Positions 8,338 through 17,514 are shown, counted from the first letter of the stretch. The stretch: DNA of 64,000 bases from Cellulosimicrobium composti (GCF_009711085.1 NZ_WMKA01000012.1:30881-94880), one strand, 5' to 3'. The notes: generated from the letters alone by a model not told the origin. A program made the numbers and translations.

Positions 8338-9342
8338 TCACCAGGGCCACGTCGCGACGACGACCACGCTCACCACGACCATGAGGGCTCCGAAGGACAG
8401 CAGCGTGATCTTGCGGACGCGCGCCTCGTCGAAGCCCGACCGCAGCCTCGGCAGCGACGACAGAGCGCGCCTCGGCTGGCGACGCAGCACCGACCAGACC
8501 GGCGACGCGTCGAGCAGGTCGCAGAGCGCCGCGACGTCGGCGAAGGTCCGGCGCCACCGACGGCCCGAGCCGGTCGACACGGGCCACCGCGCGTGCAGGA
8601 ACATCGCGTCGCCCACGATCTCGATGCAGTACCGGTGGCTCAGCCGCGTGAGGGCTCCGAGCGCGTCCGCCGTGAGCATCCCCCGCACGACGTGCGCGGT
8701 CTCGGCGCGTGCGTACACCCGCAACGCGGTGTCGGGTCCCAGCTCGAGCCGGTCCTCGGGGCGCGGGTGGAAGCCGACCCGCAGACGCAGGACGCTCCTC
8801 GACGTCATGACGACGTGCGGGAGCCGGGCCGGCAGCCGGACGGCCACGTAGCCCGGCAGGACGGGGAGCGCTCGGTACGGGGTCACGTAGTACCGCAGGT
8901 TGCCGAGCTCGACCGGGTAGCCGTGGACCTCGCTCGTGACCACCATGCGGCGCTCCTGCCGGGTGCCCATCCGGAAGGTGCTCCCGGCGTGACCCGGTGA
9001 GGCCTTCAGGGCGTCGAAGGTCCACCCGTTGTCGTCGGCGAACCGGCTGATCCGTGCCGCGGCCGACCGGCTGACCTGCCACAGGGTCACGACGCCCGTG
9101 GGCACTCCCACGGCACCCGCGGACACCAGCAGGAAGGTCAGCCTGTTCCAGCCCTGCGGCCCGAGGACCAGCAGCACGACGCCGACGAGCGCGGCGAGCA
9201 CGCAGCCCACGACCGCGACGAGACGGGTGGAACGCTCCCTCCGCAGCGGGTCGGGCAGGGCGACCCGCGGGAGGTCACGGCGCGCGGAGTCGAAGGCGCT
9301 CAGGTCGAGCGGCGCGGTGCTCAACGCGCCGGACCGTCGCAT
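8338..9342 (-). CDS. Membrane protein of unknown function
   Basis: 334 residues from the ATG at 9342; the frame is open further upstream, but that part reads as low-complexity Arg/Ser shadow sequence. Two adjacent hydrophobic segments near residues 35-80 are followed by a cytoplasmic domain of about 220 residues that starts ARISRFADDNGWTFDALKA and contains the pattern YPVELGNLRYYVTPYRALPVLPGYVAVRLP. A last hydrophobic helix (about 310-332) ends the protein. I recognise the general class of actinobacterial proteins with a paired-TM head and a PH-like or sensor-like body, but no named family. A TAGCGT box at 9365-9360 may be its -10 element. Confidence 0.6.
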   Translation of the reverse strand: MRRSGALSTAPLDLSAFDSARRDLPRVALPDPLRRERSTRLVAVVGCVLAALVGVVLLVLGPQGWNRLTFLLVSAGAVGVPTGVVTLWQVSRSAAARISRFADDNGWTFDALKASPGHAGSTFRMGTRQERRMVVTSEVHGYPVELGNLRYYVTPYRALPVLPGYVAVRLPARLPHVVMTSRSVLRLRVGFHPRPEDRLELGPDTALRVYARAETAHVVRGMLTADALGALTRLSHRYCIEIVGDAMFLHARWPVSTGSGRRWRRTFADVAALCDLLDASPVWSVLRRQPRRALSSLPRLRSGFDEARVRKITLLSFGALMVVVSVVVVATWPW

Positions 9343-9490
9343 CGGTACGTCACGGACGCACGCTAGCCGACGGCGAGGTGGGCACCGACCACGCGCCGAC
9401 GGCGCGGCGGGGCTCCGGGAGCAGGTCCCCGTGCTCGTACCGCAGGCCGGTCGACCTGCGAGACCGCCGCGCAGCGCCGACCATGGGGAG

Positions 9491-9724
9491 GTGAGCGAGC
9501 ACGCACCGACGTACACCGAGACCTGGCCGCTGCTGAGCCCGGGCGACCGCCGCCGCCTCGCCGAGCTCGACGACATCGAGACGGACATCCTGCGCCAGCT
9601 CGCCGGGGCCTTCGCCGACGAGGTGGACGCGCCGACGCTCGGCGAGCTCCAGGTCGAGCGGTTGCGCGTCTACCGCGACGCGCAGGCCCGGGCCCGCCGC
9701 CAGCGGTCGCGGTCCGACCGGTAG
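9491..9724 (+). CDS. Small acidic/basic hypothetical protein
   Basis: 77 residues from a GTG at 9491. Its only Shine-Dalgarno-like sequence (GGGGAGG) abuts the start, so the start is uncertain. The protein reads SEHAPTYTETWPLLSPGDRR and then RLAELDDIETDILRQLAGAF, a likely helix with Trp-Pro before it. It ends in a strongly basic tail. It is soluble and lacks a recognisable domain. Third-position GC bias looks like that of a real gene, but it is short. Confidence 0.45.
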   Translation: MSEHAPTYTETWPLLSPGDRRRLAELDDIETDILRQLAGAFADEVDAPTLGELQVERLRVYRDAQARARRQRSRSDR

Positions 9725-9821
9725 CCCGGGGCACCGCGCGGCCCGACCCCGCCCGACCGCTCAGTTCCGCGCGGCCCGACCGTCGTCACAGAGGTCACGT
9801 CCCGACGACGAGGAGGCCGTC

Positions 9822-10238
9822 ATGGCCACGCAGCTCAGCCCCTACCTCAACTTCGACGGCGACGCCCGCGAGGCCGTCGAGTTCTACGGGCGCGTGTTCG
9901 GCACGACGCCGGACATCAGGACGTACGACTCCGTGGGCCCCGTGGACGACCCGGCGCTCGCGACGAAGGTCCTGCACGCGCAGCTCACGATCGAGGGCGT
10001 GGGAACGCTCATGGCCTCGGACGTGCCGCCCGGGACGACGCTCACCGACCGTGCGTCGGTCGCGCTGTCCGGCGAGACCGGGGACCGCGAGCGCCTGCGC
10101 GCCTGGTTCGCGGCGCTCTCCGAGGACGCGCAGGAGCTCACCTTGATGGAGACCGCGCCGTGGGGCGACGAGTTCGGCATGCTCCGGGACCGGTTCGGCG
10201 TCGGGTGGCTCGTGAACGTGGCCGCGCCGACCAGCTGA
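9822..10238 (+). CDS. VOC family protein, PhnB-like
   Basis: 138 residues with a good GAGGAGG ribosome site before the ATG. The start (TQLSPYLNFDGDAREAVEFY) and end (WGDEFGMLRDRFGVGWLVNV) are the hallmark of the PhnB/3-demethylubiquinone-methyltransferase-like branch of the vicinal oxygen chelate superfamily. These small metal-binding proteins are usually dimeric; few have a known substrate. The next gene has its own leaderless promoter, so this one is probably transcribed alone. Confidence 0.88.
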   Translation: MATQLSPYLNFDGDAREAVEFYGRVFGTTPDIRTYDSVGPVDDPALATKVLHAQLTIEGVGTLMASDVPPGTTLTDRASVALSGETGDRERLRAWFAALSEDAQELTLMETAPWGDEFGMLRDRFGVGWLVNVAAPTS

Positions 10239-10270
10239 CCCTCCCAGCGGGCGGGTGGCCGCGGTTCTTC

Positions 10271-10276
10271 TACGAT
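10271..10276 (+). promoter_or_regulatory. -10 box, leaderless promoter of PAS-GAF-SpoIIE gene
   Basis: TACGAT, six bases, then the ATG at 10283. This fixes the start, although the reading frame is open upstream into the preceding gene. Confidence 0.6.
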
Positions 10277-10282
10277 GCGCGG

Positions 10283-12028
10283 ATGGACGCGGAGTGGTTT
10301 CTCGAGGCGACGGCGCACTGCTCCGTGGGCAGGCAGGCGCGCGAGATCGCCTGGGAGCAGACGCCGCTCGGCCCGCCCGAGGAGTGGCCGCACGCGCTGC
10401 GGCACGTCGTCCGGCTGTGCTTCTCCACGCGCTTCCCGGTCATGCTCGTCTGGGGTCCGGACCTCACGCTGATCTTCAACGACGGCTACGAGGAGATGCT
10501 CGGCACGGCCAAGCAGGCCGGCGCGCTCGGGGCGCCTGCGGAGGTCGTCTGGCACGAGATCTGGGACGTCGTCGGACCGCTTTTCGAGAGCGTGCTGTCC
10601 ACGGGGGAGGTCGCGTCGTACCGCGACCTGCGCCTCGTGATGAACCGCTCGGGCCATGAGGAGGAGACGTTCTTCACGTTCTCCTACAGCCCGCTGCGCG
10701 ACGACGACGGGCGCATCGTGGGCGTGCTCGACATCTCCACGGAGACGACGCTCGAGGTCGTCAACCAGCGCCGCCTGCGCACGCTCGGCGAGCTCCAGAC
10801 CGCGCTGCCGACGACGTTCACGGACCTGCGCTCGTTCGCGCGCCCCGTCCTCGAGGTGCTCGACGAGAGCGCGGACGTCGCGCGCGCCGCGTTCTACGAC
10901 GTGCGCGGCTCGCGCCCGGTCGTGCTCGCCTCGACCGGGCCGGAGGCCGGCGAGACCGAGACCATGCTCGTCGACCGCGTGTTCCGCACGCGGCAGCGCG
11001 TCGTCTCGGCGGGGCTCGTCGTCAAGCCGCTGCGCGACGCGGTGCGCGGCGGCGTCGCGGGGATCCTCGTCCTCCAGGCGAGCAGCCTGCGGCCCTGGGA
11101 CCGCGCGTACGCGCGCTACCTCACGGGTCTCGCCTCGACGGTGGGCGCCGCGCTGCGCGACGCGGTCCGCCTGCGGACGACCCTGGACGCGCTGCGCCAG
11201 CGCGCGCAGCGCTCGGAGGAGCAGATCGCGCAGATGCGCGAGGTCGCGCTCGCGCTCCAGCAGGCGGTGCTCACCGAGCCGCCCACGCCCGACCACCTCG
11301 AGGTCGCGGTGCACTACCAGCCGGCCGCGCTCGACCGGGACATCGGCGGGGACTGGTACGACGCGTTCGTGACGCCCGACGGCGCGACGACGCTCGTCAT
11401 CGGCGACGTCGTGGGGCACGACCTGTCCGCCGCGGTGACGATGGGCCAGCTCCGCGGGCTCGTGCGCGCGATCGGCTACGACAGCCAGGAGTCGCCGGGG
11501 CGCGTGCTCGAGCGCGTCGACGCCGCGGTGCGCGGGCTCGCGCTGGGCGGCGCCGCCGTCGCGACGGTGCTCGTCGCGCGCATCGAGCAGAGCGAGGAGG
11601 AGCGGCGCCGCGGCGCGCGGACGGTGCGGTGGTCGAGCGCCGGTCACCTGCCCCCCATGGTCGTGCGGTCCGACGGCACCGTCGACACCCTGACGCGCCC
11701 CAACGACCTCCCGCTCGGCCTCGCGCCGGCCCGGCCGCGCACCGAGCACACGGTCGAGCTCCACGCCGACGACACGCTCGTGCTCTACACGGACGGGCTC
11801 GTGGAGCGCCGGGGGCACAACCTGCGCGACGACATCGCCGACCTGGCGCGCGCTCTCGAGGGGACGCACACCCGCTCGATCGAGCAGGTGGTCGAGGCGG
11901 CGCTCGAGCGGATGCTCCCGGGCCCGGGCGAGGACGACGTCGCCCTCGTCGTGCTCCGGACGGGACCCGAGGACCCCGGCCCGGTCGAACCCGCGCCCGC
12001 CGCGGCGGCGCGGGTCGTCACCGCGTGA
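10283..12028 (+). CDS. PAS-GAF-SpoIIE (PP2C-type) phosphatase
   Basis: 581 residues. A PAS-like sensor (about 20-135, WEQTPLGPPEEWP ... VMLVWGPDLTLIFNDGYEEM) is followed by a GAF domain (about 155-305), a short coiled coil (QRSEEQIAQMREVALALQQ) and a SpoIIE phosphatase domain (about 325-560). The metal-binding acidic residues are visible in GGDWYD (about 355) and IGDVVGHD, with a final GEDDVALVVLR. Such proteins dephosphorylate anti-anti-sigma factors and so switch alternative sigma factors on in response to a signal sensed by PAS/GAF. No anti-sigma or anti-anti-sigma gene is beside it; a related phosphatase lies at 25.2 kb. Confidence 0.9.
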   Translation: MDAEWFLEATAHCSVGRQAREIAWEQTPLGPPEEWPHALRHVVRLCFSTRFPVMLVWGPDLTLIFNDGYEEMLGTAKQAGALGAPAEVVWHEIWDVVGPLFESVLSTGEVASYRDLRLVMNRSGHEEETFFTFSYSPLRDDDGRIVGVLDISTETTLEVVNQRRLRTLGELQTALPTTFTDLRSFARPVLEVLDESADVARAAFYDVRGSRPVVLASTGPEAGETETMLVDRVFRTRQRVVSAGLVVKPLRDAVRGGVAGILVLQASSLRPWDRAYARYLTGLASTVGAALRDAVRLRTTLDALRQRAQRSEEQIAQMREVALALQQAVLTEPPTPDHLEVAVHYQPAALDRDIGGDWYDAFVTPDGATTLVIGDVVGHDLSAAVTMGQLRGLVRAIGYDSQESPGRVLERVDAAVRGLALGGAAVATVLVARIEQSEEERRRGARTVRWSSAGHLPPMVVRSDGTVDTLTRPNDLPLGLAPARPRTEHTVELHADDTLVLYTDGLVERRGHNLRDDIADLARALEGTHTRSIEQVVEAALERMLPGPGEDDVALVVLRTGPEDPGPVEPAPAAAARVVTA

Positions 12029-12064
12029 GGGCCGCCCCTCGCCCGGGTGGGCGAGGGGCGGCCC
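12029..12064. terminator. Strong bidirectional hairpin between convergent genes
   Basis: A perfect 16-bp stem (12029-12044 with 12049-12064) closes a 4-base loop, GGGT. It begins right after the phosphatase stop and ends 13 bases before the GH2 stop on the other strand. Its placement fits a shared rho-independent-type terminator without a T-run. Confidence 0.75.
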
Positions 12065-12077
12065 CGGTGCGGGTGCG

Positions 12078-15000
12078 TCAGCCGCAGGTGACCGCGTCGT
12101 AGGCCGCGGTGACCTCCGTGCCGACCTGCTCGCCGTCGACCGTCGCCGTCGCCGTGACGGTCGCCTCGCCCGCCTCCGCGGACGGGGCGCGGACCGCGAA
12201 CGACTGGTACGCGTTGGCCCCCGGCGCGACGCCAGCGACCTCCTTGGTGCCGAACGGCGTCGCGAGCGTGACGTCCACGGGGACGTCCTCGCCGTTCGTC
12301 GCGCGCACGGCCACGTAGGCCTTGCCCGCGAGGCAGCGGGTGTCGGCGGTGACCGTCACGTCGAGCGCCGGCTCCTCGCCGTCGTCGCCCTCGTACACCT
12401 GGGCGACCTCCGCGTCGGACAGCGCGCGGTCGAACACGCGCACGTCGTCGATCGTGCCCGGCCAGTAGTCCGTGGGGTTGCCGCCCCACTGCCCGCGCCC
12501 GATCGTCAGCGGGCCGGACGGCGTGGTGCCGCCGCACACGTCGGACTGCCCGACGAGCTCGCCGTTGACGTAGAGCTTGAGCTTCTGGTCGGCCGCGTCG
12601 CGGACGCCCACCACGTGGTACCACTCGCCCAGCACCGGCTCCACGACGTACTCGGCGCGCGGCTCGTCCAGGTAGGAGAACGCCCACCGGCCGCCGCCGC
12701 CGTACTGGAGGTAGAACGCGCTGCCGCCCATGACGGAGTCCTGGCCGACGATCGTCGACCAGTTGCCCGGCAGCTCGTCGAGCTGGACCCACGCCGAGAC
12801 CGTGTACGAGCCCGTCGTGTCGACGACGGGGCCCTCGGTCGCGAAGTGGTCGTCCTCGCCGTCGAGGTGGATCGCGGTGCCGGTGCCGTCGTGCCCGGTC
12901 ACCCACTCCCCGGTGCCCGACGCCGCGTGGTCGCCCACGCTGTCGGCCGCCGTGGTGCCCTCGCCCTCGTCGAACAGCCACCGACCCGTGCCGGTCAGGC
13001 CGGGCGTGCCCGGGTCGACCGGCGCGGAGCCCTGCTTCGCGGCCGCGACGACGCGCTCGTTGACGTCCTTGACGCGCGCGGCGTCCATCTTCAGGACGCG
13101 GCGGTCGTACGTCCAGAAGCCGTTGAGCTCGTTCTCGACGTCGGAGATCTCGGTGTACACCGAGCCGGACAGGTAGCACTGCGCCGGCCGCACGAGGCGT
13201 TCCGTGTTCTCGACGTACGCGTTCGTCAGCGCCTCGCTGTCCGGGACGCCGCCGTACGGGTTGGCGGACACGCCCGGCCACATGTGGCCCGGGACGCTCA
13301 TCGAGAAGCCGCCGTGCTCGCCGTCGATCGCGGCGCGCGTGGCGTCCGGCTTCGGCAGGGCCGGGCCGGTGTACTGGTGCCAGTCGATGATGTCGCCCGT
13401 CTTCGAGTCGCCCTTCGACGCGCAGCAGTTGTAGCCGGAGTGCGTGTTGAGGATGCGGCTCGGGTCGTAGGCGCTGATCGTGTTCCCGATCCGCGCCGTC
13501 TCCGCGAGGTCCCACTCGCCCCAGCCCTCGTTGAACGTGACCCATCCGACGATCGACGGCACCGAGCGGTGCTGGTCGATGATCGTCTTCATCTCCTGCT
13601 CCCAGAAGACGCGCGACAGCGGGTCGGTGTCACCGTTCGCGAACCAGCCGCTCGGGATGTCCTGCCAGACCATGAGGCCCAGCGTGTCGGCGTGGTAGTA
13701 CCAGCGCGCCGGCTCGACCTTGATGTGCTTGCGCACGGTGTTGAACCCGAGGTCCTTGTGGGCCTGGAGGTCGAACGCGTACGCCTCGTCGGACGCCGGC
13801 GTGTAGATGCCGTCCGGCCAGTAGCCCTGGTCGAGCGTCGACATGAGGAAGGTCTTCTCGCCGTTGAGCAGGATGCGCTGCACGCCGTCGACCTCGGAGA
13901 CCTCGATCGAGCGCATGCCCGCGTACGACGCGACCGTGTCGGTCGAGCCGCCGTCGGTCAGCGTGACGTCGACGTCGTAGAGGTACGGGTCGTCGGGCGA
14001 CCACAGGTGCGCGTCCGGGATCTCGACCGCGAGGAGCTCGTTCGCCGCGCCGGTCGCCGTGCCGACCTCGTTCCCGTCCGCGTCCCGCACGACGGCGGTG
14101 ACCTCGGCGGCGTCGGACGCGGAGGCCGACTGCGCGGTCACCGCGAGGACGCCCGCCTCGACGTCGGGCGTCGTGACGACGGCGTCGATCGCCGCCGCCG
14201 GGACCGGCTCCATCCACACCGTCTGCCAGATGCCCGACGTCGGGGTGTAGAAGATGCCGCCCGGGTTGAGCGTCTGCTTGCCGACGGCCTGGTTGCTGCC
14301 GTCCGTCGTGTCGACGACGCGCACCACGAGCTCCTGCTCGGTGCCCTCGACGAGCGCGTCGGTGACGTCGAACGAGAACGCGTCGTAGCCGCCGCGGTGG
14401 GTGCCGACCTCCTCGCCGTTGACGTACACGGTCGCCACGTAGTCGACCGCGCCGAAGTTGAGGCGCAGCCGGTTGGCGCCGCCCACGGCCCAGTCCTGCG
14501 GCACCTCGAACGTGCGACGGTAGAACATGTCGTCCTCGCGCCGCTCGATGCCAGACAGCGCGGACTCGACCGCGTAGGGCACGACGATCTCCTCCTCGAG
14601 GTCGCGGCCGGTCGGCACGGCGTCGTCGGACTCCGCCGCCTCGAACTGCCAGACGCCGTTGAGGTTCTGCCACGCGTCGCGCGTGAGCTGCGGGCGCGGG
14701 TACTCCGGCAGCGGGTTCGTCGGGTCGAAGTCGTCGGCCCACGGGGTCTGGATGCGGAAGTCCGACCCGTTCGTCACCGGCAGGTTGAGCGAGCCGACCG
14801 CCTCGCCGCCCACGGCCAGGTCGCCCTCGCCGTCGTAGACGAGGCGCACGGTCGACGCGCGGTCGACGGGCTCGGCGAGCGTGACGCCGAGGACGTCGCC
14901 CTGCGCCGCGACCTGCGCGACGGGCCACGTGAGCTGGTCGACCTGCACCGTGAGGTGCTCGACGAGGCTCTCGTCGACGCCGCCCACGGCGCCGTCGAAC

Positions 15001-15692
15001 GTCACGTTGAGGCTCGTGCCGTCGGTCTCGACCGTCGCCTGCGCGGGGAAGACGACGAAGTCGTCCGGGTAGGTGAACGCGTCGGTCGGCACGATCTCGC
15101 GCTCCTGCGACGGGCTCTGCCACCGCAGGCGCAGGTGCGACCCGCCGGTGTTCTGGAACATCTCCATGCGGAACGCGTACTCGCGGCCCGCCTCGAGCTC
15201 GACGGGCGCGGACGTCTGCTCGACGTCCCAGTCGTCGACCCAGTGGTCGATGACGACCTGGTCGTCGATCCACAGCCGGAAGCCGTTGTCGCCGATCGCG
15301 GAGAACGTGTACGCCTCGCTGTAGTCGGGCGTGATCTTGCCGGTCCAGCGCGCCGCCGTCCGCTCGCCGCGCCCCGTGAGGCTGGCGAACGTGGGGACCA
15401 GGTCGGGGAACTCGATCCGCTGGTCGGGGATCGTCGCCTTGAGGTCGGTGAGCGGCCAGGAGGGGCCGCCGGACAGGAAGTACTCGCCCTTGAGGCCGTT
15501 GTCGAGCGCGAGGTCCTGGGCCGCGACGTCCTGCGCGGCGCCCTCCTGCGTCGCGGTCGTCGCGGACGGGGACGCGGTCGCCCCGATCGCCGTCGCCACG
15601 GCCAGGGGGACCGTGAGCGCGGTCGCGAGCGCCGCCGCGACGATCCTCGCCGGTCTGCCCCGTGGTGGTGCTACCGCTGTCATGGACTGCAT
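12078..15692 (-). CDS. Secreted glycoside hydrolase family 2 enzyme with PA14 and LamG domains
   Basis: 1204 residues; the ATG at 15692 has GAGGAGG upstream, whereas an in-frame ATG further up has none. A Sec signal peptide (about 1-40) is followed by a PA14 domain (about 65-205), and GH2 jelly-roll and Ig-like domains (about 330-590, NLNGVWQFE, VDYVATVYVNGEEVG). The GH2 TIM barrel (about 590-880) has the likely acid/base Glu in TFNEGWGEWD (about E722) and a second conserved Glu in DGEHGG (about E792). A LamG/concanavalin-like domain (about 925-1108) and a C-terminal domain (TRCLAGKAYVAV ... YDAVTCG) follow. It probably cleaves a plant or microbial polysaccharide side chain outside the cell. 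Sugar specificity is not readable. Its last domain also ends the GH20 remnant at 35 kb. Confidence 0.9.
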   Translation of the reverse strand: MQSMTAVAPPRGRPARIVAAALATALTVPLAVATAIGATASPSATTATQEGAAQDVAAQDLALDNGLKGEYFLSGGPSWPLTDLKATIPDQRIEFPDLVPTFASLTGRGERTAARWTGKITPDYSEAYTFSAIGDNGFRLWIDDQVVIDHWVDDWDVEQTSAPVELEAGREYAFRMEMFQNTGGSHLRLRWQSPSQEREIVPTDAFTYPDDFVVFPAQATVETDGTSLNVTFDGAVGGVDESLVEHLTVQVDQLTWPVAQVAAQGDVLGVTLAEPVDRASTVRLVYDGEGDLAVGGEAVGSLNLPVTNGSDFRIQTPWADDFDPTNPLPEYPRPQLTRDAWQNLNGVWQFEAAESDDAVPTGRDLEEEIVVPYAVESALSGIERREDDMFYRRTFEVPQDWAVGGANRLRLNFGAVDYVATVYVNGEEVGTHRGGYDAFSFDVTDALVEGTEQELVVRVVDTTDGSNQAVGKQTLNPGGIFYTPTSGIWQTVWMEPVPAAAIDAVVTTPDVEAGVLAVTAQSASASDAAEVTAVVRDADGNEVGTATGAANELLAVEIPDAHLWSPDDPYLYDVDVTLTDGGSTDTVASYAGMRSIEVSEVDGVQRILLNGEKTFLMSTLDQGYWPDGIYTPASDEAYAFDLQAHKDLGFNTVRKHIKVEPARWYYHADTLGLMVWQDIPSGWFANGDTDPLSRVFWEQEMKTIIDQHRSVPSIVGWVTFNEGWGEWDLAETARIGNTISAYDPSRILNTHSGYNCCASKGDSKTGDIIDWHQYTGPALPKPDATRAAIDGEHGGFSMSVPGHMWPGVSANPYGGVPDSEALTNAYVENTERLVRPAQCYLSGSVYTEISDVENELNGFWTYDRRVLKMDAARVKDVNERVVAAAKQGSAPVDPGTPGLTGTGRWLFDEGEGTTAADSVGDHAASGTGEWVTGHDGTGTAIHLDGEDDHFATEGPVVDTTGSYTVSAWVQLDELPGNWSTIVGQDSVMGGSAFYLQYGGGGRWAFSYLDEPRAEYVVEPVLGEWYHVVGVRDAADQKLKLYVNGELVGQSDVCGGTTPSGPLTIGRGQWGGNPTDYWPGTIDDVRVFDRALSDAEVAQVYEGDDGEEPALDVTVTADTRCLAGKAYVAVRATNGEDVPVDVTLATPFGTKEVAGVAPGANAYQSFAVRAPSAEAGEATVTATATVDGEQVGTEVTAAYDAVTCG

Positions 15693-15857
15693 CCGTGCTT
15701 CCTCCTCGTCGAGTGAATCCAGGGACTGCTCGGACGCGGCGGCGAGCCGGGCACCTGTGCTCCGGCGGTCGCCCTCCTTGGCGCACCGCACGACGTCTCC
15801 CCAGAATCAAACAACTTCCACCAGAAAAAGACAACAGGTGACAGCACGCAACACCGC
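15693..15857 (-). promoter_or_regulatory. Upstream region of the GH2 gene with AT-rich patch
   Basis: 165 bases without a gene. The stretch 15805-15838 is by far the most AT-rich nearby. On the minus strand it contains TTGTCT followed by TTTGATTCT, a plausible but imperfect -35/-10 pair, and a repeated TTCTGG core. It probably holds the promoter and perhaps a carbohydrate-responsive operator for the GH2 gene. No specific regulator can be named. Confidence 0.35.
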
Positions 15858-16340
15858 TCACGCGGTCTCGCGCACCTCGATCTCGTCGCCCGGTTCGACG
15901 TCGCGCAGCGCGCCCGCGGGCACCTCGAGCAGGGCGGTCGCCGGGGCGGGCGCGGTCCACCGCGGGCACGTCGTCTGGTCGTGCTCGGTGCACGGGACGA
16001 GCGTCACGACGCCGACCACGCGGTCGCCGTCGATCCACGCGACGTCGACCGGCACCTCCATGCCGGCCATCCACATCTGGTGCTCGGCGCGCTCGGGGAA
16101 CGGGAAGAGCATGCCCGTCCCGGCCGGCACGTCCGTGCGCCCGGCGAGGCCCTCCTTCTGCTCCGCGACGCTCGTCGCGAGCTCCACGACGAACACCGCG
16201 TCGCCGACCTCGACCATGGCCTCCGGCTCGGGCTCCGCGTCGCACGCACCCGGCGCGAGCGCGCCGCCGAGCACGCCGACCAGCACGGCGACGCGGGCGG
16301 CCGACGTGCGCCGAGCGCGTCCGGCGCCGCTCGTGGACAT
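15858..16340 (-). CDS. DUF192 domain protein, exported
   Basis: 160 residues with an N-terminal signal (about 1-33, ending in APGAC, a poor lipobox). The DUF192 body has EGLAGRTDVPAGTGMLFPFP and MWMAGMEVPVDVAWID, then PATALLEVPAGALRDVEPGD. DUF192 proteins are small beta-barrels of unknown biochemical function, often periplasmic or extracellular. It is the third gene of a tight minus-strand operon, four bases after the UBP zinc-finger gene. Confidence 0.86.
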   Translation of the reverse strand: MSTSGAGRARRTSAARVAVLVGVLGGALAPGACDAEPEPEAMVEVGDAVFVVELATSVAEQKEGLAGRTDVPAGTGMLFPFPERAEHQMWMAGMEVPVDVAWIDGDRVVGVVTLVPCTEHDQTTCPRWTAPAPATALLEVPAGALRDVEPGDEIEVRETA

Positions 16341-16344
16341 GCGG

Positions 16345-16755
16345 TCAGCGGTGGATGAGCGACGTCCAGTCGGCGGGCACGCGGTCCGCAGGGCCCGGCG
16401 ACGTCTGCTCCGGCGGTCGCGAGAGCGGCGCGGCGAGGTGCGGGCCCTCCAGCACCTGCTCCGTCCCGTAGTCCCAGAACCAGTCCTCGCCCGGCTCGAA
16501 CGACCGCATGACGCGGTGCCCGGTCGCGCGGTAGTGCGCGGTCGCGTGCTGGGCCGGCGACGTGTCGCAGCACGCCACGTGGCCGCACGTCGCGCAGCGG
16601 CGCAGGTGCACCCACCAGCCGCCCAGCTCGTCGCAGTCGGCGCAACCCGTGCCGCTCGGCGGCACGTCGACGTCGACGGCCGACGCGAGGGCGGCCGCCA
16701 GCACCGGGTCGTCGAGACCGTCGCCGTAGACGCTGGGCGCGCGCTCCGTCGTCAC
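16345..16755 (-). CDS. UBP-type zinc-finger protein
   Basis: 136 residues from a GTG that overlaps the preceding stop as GTGA. Zinc ligands are arranged as in the ZnF-UBP domain: CADC, CATCGHVACCD, then spaced His residues in QHATAHYRATGH, followed by VMRSFEPGEDWFWDY. In eukaryotes this fold binds the ubiquitin C-terminus. Actinobacteria carry small stand-alone versions of unknown partner. It is fused to no protease or ligase here, and the role is open. Middle gene of a three-gene operon. Confidence 0.88.
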   Translation of the reverse strand: MTTERAPSVYGDGLDDPVLAAALASAVDVDVPPSGTGCADCDELGGWWVHLRRCATCGHVACCDTSPAQHATAHYRATGHRVMRSFEPGEDWFWDYGTEQVLEGPHLAAPLSRPPEQTSPGPADRVPADWTSLIHR

Positions 16756-17441
16756 CGCGCCGCCCCGGCGGCACGGACGACGGGCGCCCACGCCTCGGGG
16801 TCGAGAGCCGGTGCGGGCTCGGCCGCGGCCCACGCGCGGCAGTCGTCGATCGTCGCCGAGAGCAGGGCCCGCAGGCGCTCGTCCGGGTCCGGCACGCACG
16901 CCTCGGCGATGCCCTGCACCGCCGCGGAGATGATGCTCGGCGCGGCGTCGCGCACGAACCGGTTCGGCCGCAGCCTCGCGCCCTCGCAGAACCGCTGCGC
17001 CCAGCGCGCGGTGCGCGGGCAGCTCGCGAGCGCGTCGGCCGACTCGGCGCTCAGCGTCCCCGCGGGGCGGTCGTCGAGCACGTCGAGCATCTTCTCCGCG
17101 CCGATGATCGCGACGGCGAGCGTCTGCTGGCGGTCCGCCGGGGCGATGGGGAGCGCCGTCACCGCGGCGCGCAGCGCGATGCGCACGTCCCAGTGCGGGT
17201 CGTCGCTCGTCAGCCCGATCACGGACGGGATGAGCGGCGCGAGCTTGGGACGCTCCGGGTCGACCGTGAGGTCGTTCACGGCGCGCGCGAGCATCGCGAG
17301 CAGCGGGTGCGTGCACCGCGGATGGTCGCTCCACCGCTCCCCCGCGAGATAGGACGCGAGCTCCATGAAGCACGCGCCCTTCTTCGGGTTCCGGTGCTTG
17401 CCACGGCCCAGCATCGGCAGCATGTCGTAGGTGTCGGTCAC
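16752..17441 (-). CDS. Conserved hypothetical protein, first gene of UBP operon
   Basis: 229 residues from a GTG at 17441 with GGGGGTG upstream. The N-terminus reads MLPMLGRGKHRNPKKGACFM then ELASYLAGERWSDHPRCTHP. It is rich in Cys, His and Trp and looks like a conserved motif (CFME-YLAGE-WSDHP-CTHPLLA-LAR-VND). The rest is helical with no transmembrane segment. I know similar actinobacterial proteins only as hypotheticals. GTGA overlap with the zinc-finger gene indicates co-translation and probably a shared function. Confidence 0.7.
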   Translation of the reverse strand: MTDTYDMLPMLGRGKHRNPKKGACFMELASYLAGERWSDHPRCTHPLLAMLARAVNDLTVDPERPKLAPLIPSVIGLTSDDPHWDVRIALRAAVTALPIAPADRQQTLAVAIIGAEKMLDVLDDRPAGTLSAESADALASCPRTARWAQRFCEGARLRPNRFVRDAAPSIISAAVQGIAEACVPDPDERLRALLSATIDDCRAWAAAEPAPALDPEAWAPVVRAAGAAR

Positions 17442-17514
17442 GAGGGTCACCCCCACAGCGGGTCCGGTACTCCGTCCAGTCTGCGCCGGGCCACGGTCAT
17501 TGGCAACGGGAGGA

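Noticed and set aside
12615..15716. Open frame of over 1000 codons on the plus strand opposite the GH2 gene
   Set aside because: Its translation is Arg/Val/Asp-rich with no domain, as expected for the antisense of a GC-rich gene. The minus strand encodes a clear multi-domain enzyme.
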